From NCBI GenBank assembly GCA_027625915.1, contig JANTQA010000047.1:11532001-11596000 (forward strand): a stretch of DNA of 64,000 nucleotides, read 5' to 3'. Shown here one piece after another: positions 46,101-58,497 of the stretch. The notes under the pieces are model-generated. The model worked only from the letters and a program-made list of their open reading frames with translations, searched no databases and was not told where the DNA came from. Both the position numbers and the translations under genes were made by a program. Source of the DNA: Anaeramoeba flamelloides (lineage: Eukaryota; Metamonada; Anaeramoebidae). Numbering within the stretch: the first letter of the stretch is position 1; every line of letters begins with the position of its first letter.

Positions 46101-49100
46101 TTTTTTGTTAATTTAACTGAGGGGGTTATAATTTCTCTAATTCCTATTAGTTTTTTCAGAATTCAGAGGAATTGAGTAAAATCTATGTTTATTCTTCATT
46201 CTTTTGGACCCCAGAAAAGCTAGACACCCACCCGAATTCCAAAATCCTTATTTATTAAGTTAGATAAAAACCCAAAAACAAGTTTATTACCCACCCTAAC
46301 CAATAGATATATCGAATCTTGTTTCTAACCATATCAAAAATGGTATTATTTTTTTAATAGAATTAGGATTTTTTTTTTTTAATCCATAGATCCATGTTTT
46401 ACCATTATTTTCAAAGGATGGATAATCACATAGAAAACTATATATATCTTCAATTATATTTATTTTTTTTTGACTTTTTGCATAATTTTAATTTGTCTTG
46501 TTTCTTAACATAAGACAATCTATTTTATTTGAATTTAAAATTTCTGAGTTTTATAACCAAACGTTGAACCCTTCCATTTTAAATATCTTTTAGTTAAGGG
46601 TTTTCAGAATTTAAGAATTTATAAGAAAATTTGTTGAACCTTTCCATTATAAAATTTCCTAGTTTTAAAATCTAAGTTAACCCCCATTTTAAATACCAAA
46701 GTCCTTATGTTTTACAGAATTTAAAATAGAAGAGAAAAACCCTAAATTTCAGGCAATTCCTTTGAATTCATTAAACTATTTTTGGTTTTTATTTGGTTTG
46801 AGAAATAAAAAAAAAAATTCAAAAATTTTCTTTTTATTTATAAAATTGAAAAAACCCACAGTTAAATTCCCCAGAATTCAAAAGAATTGGCCAAAAACTT
46901 TAATTTTTCTCCACTTTTGTACATAATTGAAAAGATAGACACCCTATGACACTTGGTTACAACGTAAGACTCGCAAAAACACACACATTTATGCATATTG
47001 TTTTAAATAGAAATTATTTTTAAATATTTTTAAAAATCCCAACCGAACCTGTTTAATGATTGTTAAAAAATATTACTGTTTTGTTTTTTTTTGTTTTTAC
47101 TTTTGAAAAGAAAATTTATTTTGAACTGTCGAATTATTTGTAATTTAAATTTCACATAATCGATTTAATGGATCAAGAGAAACTAACACAAGTTAAAGTT
47201 ATTTGATCCCTGATTAAAGTGGTTAACAGTAATGGGAAAAGTAAGTCAATACCCTTTACCAAATTTAAAAGATAGGTTCAAACCGATTCTAAAAATTTCC
47301 AATATGACAAAAAAATGATGAATAAATTAAATTTAATTTGTTGATTGGACAGAATTATGTTTTGTGTTTGGCCTGTTAGTATATCAAAGCCAGTTCGATT
47401 CCACAATTATTATATACAACAAAATCGATAGGGTTTATTGTGTATCAAAACTATATGTTGATAATCAAATCCTATAATTATTAGTTTATATCAAACTCAT
47501 TGTTTAAAATATAATAATTGTCATTACACCCGGTGTTAATTACAAAGTGCACAATATTAAAAAGAATAAATCCCACTATTCCAAAAAGAACTGAACATGG
47601 AAAACCTTAATCAAAAAAACCCACAAATGTTTTTTTTCAATGATTTTAATATATCTTTTTCTTTGGAATTCTAACAAAAAAAAAAACATAAGTAATACTA
47701 TAAGTTGAAAATTAACTTTTCTATTCAGACCTGTTTAAGGTTTACAATCCCTAAAATTTGAAAAAAAAAAGATTTTCTTGTATCGGTTAAGAAACAAATT
47801 AACAAGTGACCATACTCGATACAAGATAATCCCCTTTCACATCCCAGGGATTGTAAAACTTAATGCGGGGTTGTAAAGCTGAAGTTTTTCTTTAAAAAGG
47901 GAATAGTCCTGTAAACCAACCGTTTACATCGTTTCTATTAACATCCAATTACACACACTATATTAATTCAACAAAAAACAAAAAACCAACAACAAAACAA
48001 CCGATTTATACACACTCGAAACAAAACAAAAAGAATTCTATATTTTTTCAAGCGTATTACTATTGACATTCGTAGGAAAATAACAAAGCTGTCGAATTTT
48101 TTCAAAAAATTGATTTACCATCCTACAATTTTCAAAAAAAACCAAAAATTTATATATTAACAAGATCTCTTCGCTCAAGTTTCTTTCACTCGCCAAATAT
48201 ATATAATTAATCATAAAAATAATATCCACTGACCAAAAAATTAAGATATTCCTTAAAACAATTTTTTTATAAAAATTTTTTCATTCAAAGATCTGTATTC
48301 AAATTTTATTTTTTTTTGGATGTTTTTTTTACCTTTGAGTTAAGTAATTTTTTGTCCAATTTCTTCAGAACGAAAATAATTTTTAAGAAGTAAAAGTAAA
48401 AATAACAAAATAACTCAAAATTCTCAGAGATCAAAATGTAGTATCATGATGAAAACTAAGTGATCATTTTTTCACTTAATTTAAAAATTTTAATTCACTA
48501 ACCCCACAGTCTACCAAGCTTTTCTTTTTATAAGCTTTCACACGATTACAACCAATTTTTTCGAAAACAAGTGTGAAAAAAAAATTGTCATATTATGTGG
48601 AATTTATCAGTAAGCAAGAAATAATACTGATAAATTCTATTAAATTTCAAAAAATTTTTAGTTCATATTCCATTTTCATAAATCTTCGAACTGTTTCTTA
48701 TCAAACAGTCCAGGACAAAGAATATCTTGAAGAACAAACAATTTTACAGAGTTTCCCATCACTTGATTTCATAAAATGCTTTATTCAAAGGTTGAACGAA
48801 CATAATAATTTTAAAAAGGAAAATCAAGTAAAAATTTCCAAATATAAATTACAATATATCAGTAGAAAAAAAGAAATCGTTTCAATTTAATTTTATTCCA
48901 AAGTTATTTGCTTTACAAATAATTTGAAAGTACTGAATAAAAAAAAAAAAATTATTTAAGTATATAGGGATGTTGTTCTCTGAAAAAAATGTTTAAAAAC
49001 CAGATTTTAAACTATTTTTCAATGAAGGGGATTTTCGTTTAAACAAAACATTTAAAGCAAAAATCTTTGCATTCTGTCCCACGTAAATTAACACAGAAGA

Positions 49101-49491
49101 ACCATGGAGAGATCCTTTGCTGACTAATTGTGGGGTATTGGTCAAAATTGCATAATTTTTGGAAAAGAAAAAAGAAAAAGATTGGTTAAAATTATAGAAA
49201 AAAAAAGAAGGTTTTTTATCAAATAGATAGAAGAGCGAAGAAAGATAATGAAAGACATAAATCAAAAATTAAAGAATGAAAAGTTAATTTCTTCAATTTG
49301 AATAACATTTTTGAAGAAAGTTTATTTAATAATTTATTTTGTTTATATTCTTTTTAAAAGAAAATAAGAATTATATTTCAAATTAAAGACAAAGAAAAAA
49401 GATGTACAAAAAAAGCACAACTTTAATTTCTATTTTGTAAAAATTTATTCGTTCTATTTGTTCACGTCAAGTTATTTGAATGATACAGAAT
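43111..49491. other. Gene-free region, 6.4 kb
   Basis: Holds a mariner-like MITE at 45076-45567 and, at about 46555-46740, worn tandem copies of a segment starting ttgaacccttccat. The only frame of interest is 48573-48890 (105 codons), listed among rejected items. The first 100-200 bp would contain the H1 promoter, with no motif I can name. Confidence 0.65.
45076..45567. mobile_element. Mariner-like MITE with about 90-bp inverted ends
   Basis: 45081-45170 and 45478-45562 are inverted copies with few mismatches. The arms start CAGTGAAAAAAATACCG and GTAGGGAAAAAAATACCGG, both bounded by TA, then share caagatttttaattgtga and attagtaaaa. The 300-bp interior has no coding frame. TA flanks and the AAAATACCGG start fit a Tc1/mariner non-autonomous element. 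The high similarity of the arms suggests it is younger than most repeats here. Confidence 0.65.
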
Positions 49492-50472
49492 TTAGATAAT
49501 TTTTCTCTTTTTAAAGAATCCCTTAAGATAATAGACTTGAAGTATGCCAGTTGTAAACAAAACTAAAATAGAAAGAATCGAGAACCACATTACTCTTGAA
49601 TTGGTTGATTCTAATTTGTTTTATGAAAGTGTTTGGGTGTTTAAATAAAAAAAACAAAAAAAAAAAAAAAGTAAGAGAAGAAAAATGAGAGAAAATTGGT
49701 TGGTTTTTGGTTGGTTTGTGTGCTTTAAAAGAAAGAAAAAGAAAGCAAAACAAACACACAAAAAAAAAAAAATATATTTATCGATCGAAAGTTTTACCAT
49801 TTGTGTTTCTCATTGCTTCTTCTCTACCTTTTGCATAAAGTATGTCTGTATGAATTTCGAGTACCTGATCTTGCATTTTTCTAATTTCTCTCTCGAGGGG
49901 ACCTAAATGCTCTTTTTTAGCGATGTCTTCATAGTCTCTTGCTGCAATTCCGTATTTGTAATTAAAGGAAATTCTTTGAGTGGTGTCTTTTTTTCAAAAA
50001 TTTAAAGAAAAAAAAAAAAAAAAGAAGAAATATTGTTGAGAATTTTTTGTTTATTGTTTTTCAAATAAAGGAAAAAAAAGGTAAAAAGCAAAGAATTATT
50101 TTTATTTATTTGCTTTTTTCAAAATGATTTTTGTTTTTGTTTGAGAATTTGTGTTTTCATACCTGGTAATAAATTGGGTTGTGGGCGTTTTGTTGTAAAA
50201 CAAAAGTGGTAGTCACCTGTTTGGTCAGTATGGAAAGCTAATTTCCCTGGTTGGTTTGTTTCTTTTTTAGCAATGATTTGCTTTTGTGGGTTGTAAACGA
50301 TGATTTGTGGATGAAGCAAAATAGGCTCCATGAGTTCAAAGTCACCGGTAACTAAAGAGTCATGTTCTATTTCTTCATAAATACACTTTTCTTCACGTTG
50401 ACCGATATCGAATTGAATGGCAGTTACGATACCCAAGAAACAAATAATAAAAAATAAATTTTTCAATTGCAT
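49492..50472 (-). CDS. TMED10: p24-family cargo receptor, delta type (TMED10-like), three exons
   Basis: Exons 50472-50163, 49986-49798 and 49610-49492; introns of 176 and 187 bp (gtatga...aaaaag and gtaaaa...aattag). The product is 205 aa, the family's usual size. p24 proteins cycle between ER and Golgi in COPI/COPII vesicles and load GPI-anchored and other cargo. A signal peptide (1-18) precedes the GOLD domain with the conserved cysteine pair (EEKCIYEEI and YHFCFTTK) and LVTG. Exon 2 carries the delta-type GIAARDYEDIAKKEHLGPLE and a coiled coil ending REEAMRNTN. Exon 3 continues ESTNSRVMWFSI, a membrane span, and the tail YYLKGFFKKRKII with the COPII-binding FF and COPI-binding dilysine-like signal. 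Junction codons rebuild Asp and Glu, matching the family alignment, so the three-exon model is firm. Confidence 0.93.
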
Positions 50473-50626
50473 TTGAAAAAATGATTTTTGATTTTTTTGA
50501 TTTTTTTCAGGTTTGTTTTGTCAAGGAAAACAATGTAACATTCAGTTTTGTTCAAAAGAGTTTTACTTTTTTTGAAAAAAGTTGCTTTTAAATAAAGACA
50601 ATCCTTTACTGAAAAAAATGACTAAT

Positions 50627-51297
50627 TTAAGGGTGTGTATTTCCAATAAATTATTACACCTATACAGAACAAACTAAACCTTTTTATTTGTCCTTGGTGA
50701 ATAAGCTCTGTGATCCAAAGATTAATAATAATTAATTTTTTGAAACAATTACGTTTTTTGACTTTTTTTTTTTGGTTTTTCCTGTTGCCGAAATATTGTG
50801 TTCAGAAAAGATAAATCCTTGTTTTAATCTAAAATGTGTGTTTTTTTGTTATAGAAGACCAATAAAGTAACCAATCAAAGAAACCGACAATATACCCAGA
50901 AGTAAATATGTTGTTAGTTTCGAAAAGTCCTATTATTTAATAGGAAATTCCGAAAAATAAATGATCAAATTTGAAATTTTACTAAAAAAAATAGAGTAAA
51001 ATTTTGATTTAAATTTTATCAAAAAAACAAAGGAACATCAAAAAAAATGAGAATATTTTTGAAAAATTATTAACAAATTGGAATCCTACTATAAAATTTA
51101 TTGAAAACAATCAGGGAGTTTACCTTCAAAATTGGTTTTAACTTAGTTATATTACTAGGGTGGCAAATTGTATGTTGCCTTTGGAGCAAGAAAAAACAAA
51201 GCACAAGTTATAGTTGGAAACATAGATTATAGTCTTTGTGAAAGTATTATTTTGTTCGCTCTAGTTTTCATTTTTTGCGAGGCTTTCAACCCCTTAA
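50627..51297. mobile_element. TTAA-ended element, short copy
   Basis: Left end TTAAGGGTGTGTATTTCC, right end read inward TTAAGGGGTTGAAAGCC. Its interior at about 50835-51200 matches 56500-56860: tttttttgttatagaaga, aatcaaagaaac, gatcaaat, gagaatat, gttgcct. The family ends and the internal match agree. Confidence 0.5.
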
Positions 51298-52388
51298 CAA
51301 CCAGCTCCTTAAAAAGGTACATAACCAGACCATAGGAAAAAATTAAAACACCTTTCATTTTTTAATGTTTGTAAAAGTTAAAATCATTTTCATCTATTTG
51401 TTCAAGATATTTTTTTTATTAACAAAAGAAAATTTCAATCCATAATATTAAATTGAATTCTTAGAAAATAAAATAGAACACAAAATAATCAAATTAAACC
51501 AAAAAACAAAGTATTTTCATTTTTTTAGTTTTTCAATTTTAATTGTTGCATTTTGGAAACTTTACCTTTTTATATTTTTTATTACCATGCTTATTTGATG
51601 GAGGTGAATGTGAGTTCTGGGTTCGTTATTATATATCAAATCCAATTTGGGAAATTCCAGTTTCAACTATATTTCTTAATAATAAAAGAAAAAAGTCAAC
51701 ATCTTTTGAAAATGATTTTACTTTTCACATATATTTTAGAATTAAAATAGAGTTGTTAAATTATTCACTGAAAAGATAAAAGATATTAATATCATTATAT
51801 TTTCTGTTCTATTGTAAACCCAACAACTAGAAAACATTTATTAGGGACAGTATTGCGTTATAAGAGAAATTAAATACCTTGATAGAGTTGATAGAATTTT
51901 TATACCATAACTTAATAAAATGTTAAGTAAAATAAACCAAAATTCATTTTTTATAAAAATTAATTTCTTTTATTATGCTACTAAAAGAGCTTATTAACCA
52001 CAATCAAATAAAAAATACAAACATATAATTTATATGAAGAGTAAATTTAGAACATACCCCCCTTAAATTTTAATAATATACACAATTCACAAAGATCTCT
52101 GAATTTAGAATGAAATAGGATGAAAGTTTTTAACCCCCAAAAGTTATCAAGTCTGAAAAGTTAATAAATAAATTTACATTTTTCATTTTTATAATAATAA
52201 TATTAATTCAAAATAAATAAATTTTTATATTACCATTCATGTAAAAAACAAAAATAATAATAATAAAAAAAAAAAAAGCACATCATGATTTTAATTGGAA
52301 ACATTAAATAGAATCACAGAAACCTGGAAATGAAAAGCGAAATCTATTAATGAAAGAAAAAATAAAAAGATTAAAAACAAAATGGAGG

Positions 52389-52679
52389 ATTAAACACAAT
52401 GACTAGTTTTTTGAATACTATTTTTTTTTTTTATACATAGAGTTTAATTTGATTAGATCTAATATTTAAAATTTGTTCAAAAATTTGAATATTTTGGAGA
52501 TCTTCGAAAAAACATGCCAGATTTCTGATATAAAAAAGGAGATCTAAATTGCAATTGTTGATTTGACTGAAAATAATATGAATTACTCTTTGGATTTAAT
52601 TGCTGTCTTTTTTTTTTTTTTTTGATGTATTTTACTTTTCCTTTGCGCCAATGTTTACAATTAAAAACTGTGTTGAACT
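52389..52679 (+). repeat. MITE-like repeat family 1, copy c
   Basis: Starts attaaacacaatgact and ends aattaaaaactgtgttgaac, with the internal landmarks listed for the copy at 6728. Lies just beyond the MSH3 stop codon. Confidence 0.65.
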
Positions 52680-52847
52680 TTTTTTTGCAAATGATTTAAT
52701 TTTGTTCAAAAAAGAAAAAAAAACAAAAAAATAAACAATTTATTTCAAATTATTCATCAACCAAGACATAATTACACATTCTATTCTAGTTATAAAATTA
52801 GCACAAAAAATAATTTCTTTCAAAAAGAAAAAAAAAAAAAATCTAAT

Positions 52848-55800
52848 TTATTTTATTTTTGTTATTATTTCTAACATTTTTCCATACCACTGTAATAAAC
52901 CCTGTATACCGTTTTCATAATGTAAATTTTTAAAAATTTTTTCAAAGTTTGTGAATTTTTCTTGGAATAATTGGTTTCTTTCTTCCCTTTCGGTAAGCGT
53001 TTTCTTTTCATTTATGATCTTTTCGTTTTCATTTACGTTTTTCTGGGTATTGTGATTAAATTTGATCATTCTATCGCTTTCGAATTCGTTAGAAATTTGG
53101 GAAGCTCGTTCAATGATGTTTTTTCCAACACCGCACATTCTGGCGACATTGATACCAAAGGAGGATGGGCAAATCCCCGCCACCAATTTATATAATAAAA
53201 TGATGTTATCCTTTTCAATTTTTGTAAATGACATATAGCTGGGTAAAACTTGCTTAATATTTTTAAACTGTTCAATCAGGGAATACAGATGAGTGGAAAA
53301 GATCGTCAATGATTTGTTCTCGAGGAAATATTCAAGAACACTTGAAGAGATCGCCGTTGCGTCAACTGAGCTTGTGCCCCTTCCCAACTCGTCGATCAGG
53401 ATTAAAGATTTTGGTGTCGCCTGGGAAATGATAACTGAAGTTTCCTCCAATTCCCGCATGAAGGTTGATCTGCCATGAACGATATCATCCGATGCACCCA
53501 TTCGTGTATAAATTGCATCAAACACAGAGAGTTTGATCCGATCAACTGGGCAATAGCAGCCCAAGTGCGCCAACAGGACAATTAATGCAATTGTTCTTGA
53601 AAGTGTTGATTTACCGGACATGTTTGGACCAGATAATAATAAAACACTTCGTTCTTTACTACTTAAAAGGACGTCATTTGGAATAAACGGCGAGATCGTT
53701 GTTTCAAGAATTGGATGTCTACCCCCAGTAATTTCTAAAATCTGTTCAACCGATTCCCCGACTTCATCTTCGTCTTTGTTTATGTTTTTGTTTTCCTTTT
53801 CCTTTTTATTTTCATTTTTATTTACATTTTCATTTCCATTCTCTTCTTCCACCGGTTTAACAAATTCTGGTTTCATGAACCCTGGCTGCGAAGAAAATTT
53901 TGCCAAGCTATATAAAGAATCAATTTCTGCACAATTTTGAATAATTTCTTTAATTTTTTCAAATTTTTTTGAAAATATTCGTTGTAAAATTATCCATTGA
54001 TTATTGACTTCATCAATAAATTTGGAATTATACAAATTTAAATATTTGATTTTTTCAATGATCGTTGGTGAATGGTATCTAGTAAAATTTTTAATTTTGG
54101 AAATTTGTACCCAATTTTTTGGTATTTTTCGAAATATTGCTTTTTTATTATTTGGTATTTGGATCAAATAAGGAATTTCTGAAACAGTAACATACTCTAA
54201 GTTTGATATACCTAATTTTTTTCTAACAAATGTAAGGTGATTCTCTAAATCATTTTTAATTTTTTTTACTTTTTTTTTAAAATTCAATAATTTTGAAAAA
54301 TTTAATTTTGATTTTGCTTGATCTTTTTTTCCATTATTGTGATCATTGCTTTCAATTTCCATTTCGTCACTTGTCTTCCCACCATTTTTTCGGTTCTCTT
54401 CCTTCCCCTCACCCTCGTCATCGGAAAAATTGTAGCTTTCACTTGTAGTGTTTAAATCAAATAAATTTTGTTTTTCATTTTTTAAAGCAAAACTCACATT
54501 GATGGGCCGTAAACAAAATTCAATAAAAGGCAATAAATTTTCTGTTGTGTTTATATAGGATGAAATTAATTTTGAATTGTTGTTTTTCAGTTCATTGCAA
54601 AGGAACAATTTTATTATTTTTTTTAAGGCATTACACATTAAAACGAATTCCTTTGAAGAGCAACGTTCAAATTTAATTTTAGCCAAAATGCGATCCAAAT
54701 CTGGTAATTTGGGATGAAATGTTTGTTCAATTTTTTTCGTCAGGGGCTTATTTCCGATCAACTCATCAACAGCGTTTAATCTTAATTGTATTAGATAGTA
54801 ATTAGACAATGGCGAGCAAACCCAGTTCCTTAATTTCCTCATACCAAAACTCGATTTTGTATGATTTAAGATATCAAACAAGGAACTATAATTGGTTGGG
54901 GCATCTACCAAATTTAAATTTAAAGCAGCAGAGGAATTTAAAAATAAATAATCTAATTTGTTTGATTTTTGCTTTTCACCAAACGAACAATAATTGCCCG
55001 GTGTTTTAAAAACGGACTCAAGATTAAATTGAATTAAATAAACATACAAATAGGCAATAGCCAATTTGACCCCGTTGGGCAGTGTCGAAATATGCTTTTT
55101 TAATTTTTCGGGTTGCGATTGTAAAAAAGTATTAAATTGCTTTTCATAAAAGGCCGACTCTAATTTATTTTTACTTCGTTCAATTCTCGACTGGTACCTA
55201 CTTGAAACAATTTTGATGACGCCTTCGGTTTCCTTACTCAGTGCGCCTTTGCTTGGTAAAAAAAATTCCTTTGGCTGTGTCAAAGTTAAATTCTTTTCCA
55301 ATTTCGAGAGCGACAAGTCCTTGACAAAATGGTCATACAGCACTTCAACGGTTCTCGTGTCGACAGACACAATTGAAACCTCTTTATTGTTCATTTCGTT
55401 TTCAACGATACACGTCAAATAGGAGTTGATCTGCTGGCTATTTGGCTGTGCTGTGTTTGCTAAGTCCTGTTGATCAAACGTCGCCTTTGTGTACACCTCA
55501 GTCAGATCTCTTTTAATTAATTTGCCTTTATTATCAGAAAATTCATGCTCGGCTGCAGACTCTACCTGCTTAATAACACCCACTTTGTACCCCTGCTCAA
55601 TGACCCTTTGGATGTGCACATAGATCCTTTGAACGGGGAAACAACAATTTAATAAATTATTTGATTTATAGGCCTGGATGTTCAGGATTTTGGAGACAAC
55701 TACAGCATCCTGATCAAATAATAAAAATCTGTACCCTGACTGAACAAACAAAATCATTCCTGGGTACTTGTCTCGGAATTCAAGATACTGCATCTCAAGC

Positions 55801-56258
55801 TTGGTATATTTGGATTTTGATCTGCTTGTTTTTTTCGTCGACTGCAGCAAGAGTGGTGTTCTTGATTTTTCTGCTAAAATCCGTTTTCTCAAGAGCTTTT
55901 GCTTCTTGGGTGTAAATGTTTTTAATAGTAATTCCTTCCTTCGTGTTTGGCTTTCCTCTTGATTGGAACCAGTGAATTTTTCAATGAGTTTTTTGCTTGT
56001 TGTGCTTATTTTTTGTTTGTTTTTTTTGTTTTTTTCTTTTTCGTTTTGTTTTTGTTTCTGTTTTAATTCTTGACTCGAAGTTATTTCATTCATTTTCCTT
56101 TTTCGTGTGTTTTTCGAATTTGGTGCTCGTTTGCACTTGTTTTGTGGTGGCTGTTTAGTTTTTGTTGTCACACTATTGTTGTTTCTTGCTTTTTTGGTTG
56201 GCTGTGAAAAAAAGGAAGTGATGCTTGGTTGATTGAATTTTTTTTTTTTATTGTTCAT
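52848..56258 (-). CDS. MSH3: DNA mismatch repair protein MSH3
   Basis: 1136 aa in one exon, almost exactly the length of human MSH3 (1137). With MSH2 it forms MutS-beta, which recognises insertion/deletion loops and drives repeat instability or repair. The N terminus has a PCNA-binding PIP box (Q10-P-S-I-T-S-F-F17). The mismatch-binding domain starts YTKLEMQYLEFRDKYPG, without the Phe-x-Glu of MSH6, and continues with GYKVGVIKQVESAAEHE, typical of MSH3. Walker A GPNMSGKST is at 877-885 and Walker B DELGRG at 956-961, followed by TSSVDATA and STHLYSLIE. Extra Asn/Glu-rich segments lie near 615-660 and 795-830, larger than usual. All ATPase motifs are intact. MSH6 is the main alternative; the N-terminal domain speaks against it. 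Confidence 0.94.
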   Translation of the reverse strand: MNNKKKKFNQPSITSFFSQPTKKARNNNSVTTKTKQPPQNKCKRAPNSKNTRKRKMNEITSSQELKQKQKQNEKEKNKKNKQKISTTSKKLIEKFTGSNQEESQTRRKELLLKTFTPKKQKLLRKRILAEKSRTPLLLQSTKKTSRSKSKYTKLEMQYLEFRDKYPGMILFVQSGYRFLLFDQDAVVVSKILNIQAYKSNNLLNCCFPVQRIYVHIQRVIEQGYKVGVIKQVESAAEHEFSDNKGKLIKRDLTEVYTKATFDQQDLANTAQPNSQQINSYLTCIVENEMNNKEVSIVSVDTRTVEVLYDHFVKDLSLSKLEKNLTLTQPKEFFLPSKGALSKETEGVIKIVSSRYQSRIERSKNKLESAFYEKQFNTFLQSQPEKLKKHISTLPNGVKLAIAYLYVYLIQFNLESVFKTPGNYCSFGEKQKSNKLDYLFLNSSAALNLNLVDAPTNYSSLFDILNHTKSSFGMRKLRNWVCSPLSNYYLIQLRLNAVDELIGNKPLTKKIEQTFHPKLPDLDRILAKIKFERCSSKEFVLMCNALKKIIKLFLCNELKNNNSKLISSYINTTENLLPFIEFCLRPINVSFALKNEKQNLFDLNTTSESYNFSDDEGEGKEENRKNGGKTSDEMEIESNDHNNGKKDQAKSKLNFSKLLNFKKKVKKIKNDLENHLTFVRKKLGISNLEYVTVSEIPYLIQIPNNKKAIFRKIPKNWVQISKIKNFTRYHSPTIIEKIKYLNLYNSKFIDEVNNQWIILQRIFSKKFEKIKEIIQNCAEIDSLYSLAKFSSQPGFMKPEFVKPVEEENGNENVNKNENKKEKENKNINKDEDEVGESVEQILEITGGRHPILETTISPFIPNDVLLSSKERSVLLLSGPNMSGKSTLSRTIALIVLLAHLGCYCPVDRIKLSVFDAIYTRMGASDDIVHGRSTFMRELEETSVIISQATPKSLILIDELGRGTSSVDATAISSSVLEYFLENKSLTIFSTHLYSLIEQFKNIKQVLPSYMSFTKIEKDNIILLYKLVAGICPSSFGINVARMCGVGKNIIERASQISNEFESDRMIKFNHNTQKNVNENEKIINEKKTLTEREERNQLFQEKFTNFEKIFKNLHYENGIQGLLQWYGKMLEIITKIK

Positions 56259-56384
56259 TGTTTGAAAAATGGTTTAAATAACTTTACGTTAATAAAAATT
56301 TTATCTGAGAAAGTAATTTGATCTTATAATAATTTTGAAAAAATGTTTTGTTTGAACATTTGTTTGTATGTTGGTAAATTTATT

Positions 56385-58095
56385 TTAAGGGAGTAGGTCA
56401 TTTTACCATTTTTAAAAATTTATTTTCTGAAAATCTTAAGACTTTTATTTGAATTACTATTATCTAAATAAAGAGTGTAAAAAAAATTTAAAGCGTGTTT
56501 CATAATAAAAAGCGTATTTTTTTGTTATAGAAGATCTATACATTAACTAATCAAAGAAACTCATAATAAACCATACTTAAATATGGTATTGGTTTCTTAA
56601 AGTTCTATTATTTAAAAATAAATTCTAAAAATGAAGGATCAAATTGCAAAATGTATCTCAAAAAATAAAGTAAATTTTTGATTAAATTTTTTATCCTCAA
56701 AAAATAACAAAAAAATTCAAAAAGATTGAGAATATTATGGAAAATTTTCAACTATTTGAATGAATAATTTAAATTTTACTAAAAATACCCAGACCTTTAC
56801 TTTCAAAATTGATTTGAACTTAGGTATACTATTTGGTTGTAGATTGGATGTTGCCTATGTACTAGAAAAGAAACAAAAGCCTGGATCATTTTCCAAAAAA
56901 CTATTCTAATTTGTTGAGTTATTTTTTGTTAAAGTGGTGGGTTCTTTAACAAAAAAAAAAAAAAAATACAGATAAAAAAAAACAAAAACCAATTTGAAAA
57001 ATTAAAATAAATACTCTTAATCAATATATGTTTTTCTACAGTAAGTTCCACTTTTAAGAGACAAACTTCAAAGTAAATTAAAGAACAATAAAATTCTCAA
57101 ATTAAAGAACCAAATTTTAGTAAAATAATTTGTGTAAAAAAAAATTCTAAATTTGGTGCCTGAATTTGAGATTTTTTTGTGCCTTAAATTTTGTTGAAAG
57201 TTTGTGTATTAAATATGAAACTGATGGTAAGAAAATTTTTTTTATTGAAATAACCTATATAAATATTCCTCGAAAATTATTTATTTTGTATCATTATTTT
57301 CCACATACTTTTCAAAAAAAAATAACTTTTTTACAAACCCCAAAAGAAACACACCATAAATCTAATTTTCTTGATCAAAACCCAAACCGAGAAATTTTTA
57401 TTCATCTTTGGCAAATCTCTAAACATTTCATATCAAAATTTGACTTTTTTAAGAACAATTAGAAATTTTCATTTTTTAAAAAAAGTCATTACAATTCATA
57501 CCAAGTTTCAGATGGTTCAACAAAGAACCAAAGTTACAAAAATGATACATTATTCACAGGATAAGATTTTGCTACAGTGATCAAAATAATGTGTGCACAC
57601 AGACTATAATCCATGTTTCAAAATATTATCCTTGCTTTTTTTTCTTCTTGTACATAGGCAACATCCAATCTACAACCAAATAGTATACCTAAGTTCAAAT
57701 CAATTTTGAAAGTAAAGGTCTGGGTATTTTTAGTAAAATTTAAATTATTCATTCAAATAGTTGAAAATTTTCCATAATATTCTCAATCTTTTTGAATTTT
57801 TTTGTTTTTTTTGAAGATAAAAATTTAATCAAAAATTTACTTTATTTTTTGAGATAAATTTTGCAATTTGATCCTTCATTTTTAGAATTTATTTTTAAAT
57901 AATAGAACTTTAAGAAACCAATACCATATTTTTTAGGGTTTATTATCAGTTTCTTTTGATTGGCTGATGTATAGGTCTTCGTTAACAAAAAAACACGCTT
58001 TTTATTTGGAAACATGCATTAAATTTTTTTGCATGCTTTATTTTGACTACAGTCCTTTCAAGAGATTATATACCTTACACCCTCACTCCCTTTTC
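56385..58095. mobile_element. Large foldback element with TTAA-type ends
   Basis: 56470-56860 and 57650-58045 are inverted copies about 390 bp long with high similarity (examples: gttgtagattggatgttgcc, gatcaaattgcaaaatg, aaataaaaagcgt). The left end is TTAAGGGAGTAGG; the right, read inward, AAAAGGGAGTGAGGG, has lost the TTAA. The interior contains the MITE at 57037-57230. Related copies are at 50627-51297 and in the profilin intron. No transposase is visible. Confidence 0.6.
57037..57230. mobile_element. Mariner-like MITE, copy B (nested)
   Basis: Starts TACAGTAAGTTCCACTTTTA and ends in gtttgtgtatt, aaatatgaaactgat, ggtaa. Resembles 25481-25684. It lies inside the spacer of the larger TTAA-ended foldback, so it inserted later than, or was captured by, that element. 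Confidence 0.55.
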
Positions 58096-58497
58096 TCAAA
58101 AATACTTTTAACAAGAATTAATTGTACATAATCATAGAATCTTCATGAATCACTAATAATGATGAGTTTTATTTCCTAAAAGTGGTTTTTTTGATTCAAC
58201 TTTGAGACAAAAATAACTTTGAGTAATTCAAAGTTAGTAATTGGAACTTGTTCTTTTTTAAAAATAATAAACTTTCTTCGAATTTGTAATTTGTTAATTT
58301 TAGGGCTTAATCAAAGCACAATTATTAGACGTAAGCAAAAAATTAGACCAAAACTTCATTTGAAATGCTTTTTTTACAACTAGAGTTAGACCTCTTTTGA
58401 TAATGCTTTTGGTAGTTTTATTAAAATCATTTTTTTCATCAACCTTTCAATAGTTTTTTTTGGTTTTGATTATTGTCTTCTCAAAGAATTATTCCAA

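Larger units (their letters stand above)
50473..52847. other. Gene-free region between p24 and MSH3
   Basis: Contains a TTAA-ended repeat (50627-51297) and a copy of repeat family 1 (52389-52679). The p24 gene reads away from this side and MSH3 ends on the other, so one promoter and one 3' flank lie here. No further gene seen. Confidence 0.65.
56259..58497. other. Intergenic region between MSH3 and the acid phosphatase exon
   Basis: Almost wholly occupied by the TTAA-ended foldback 56385-58095, which contains a mariner-like MITE. Both flanking genes are transcribed away from it, so their promoters sit at its two edges or within it. Confidence 0.65.

Noticed and set aside
48573-48890. A 105-codon open frame on the plus strand
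   Set aside because: It is longer than most chance frames here and less K/F-biased, but has no signal peptide, membrane span, known domain or splice context that I can defend. RNA evidence would be needed to call it.
56385-58095. Retroviral or LTR origin for the large repeats
   Set aside because: The large repeats here are inverted rather than direct, have TTAA-type ends and contain no gag, pol or integrase-like coding sequence, so a DNA-transposon origin fits better.
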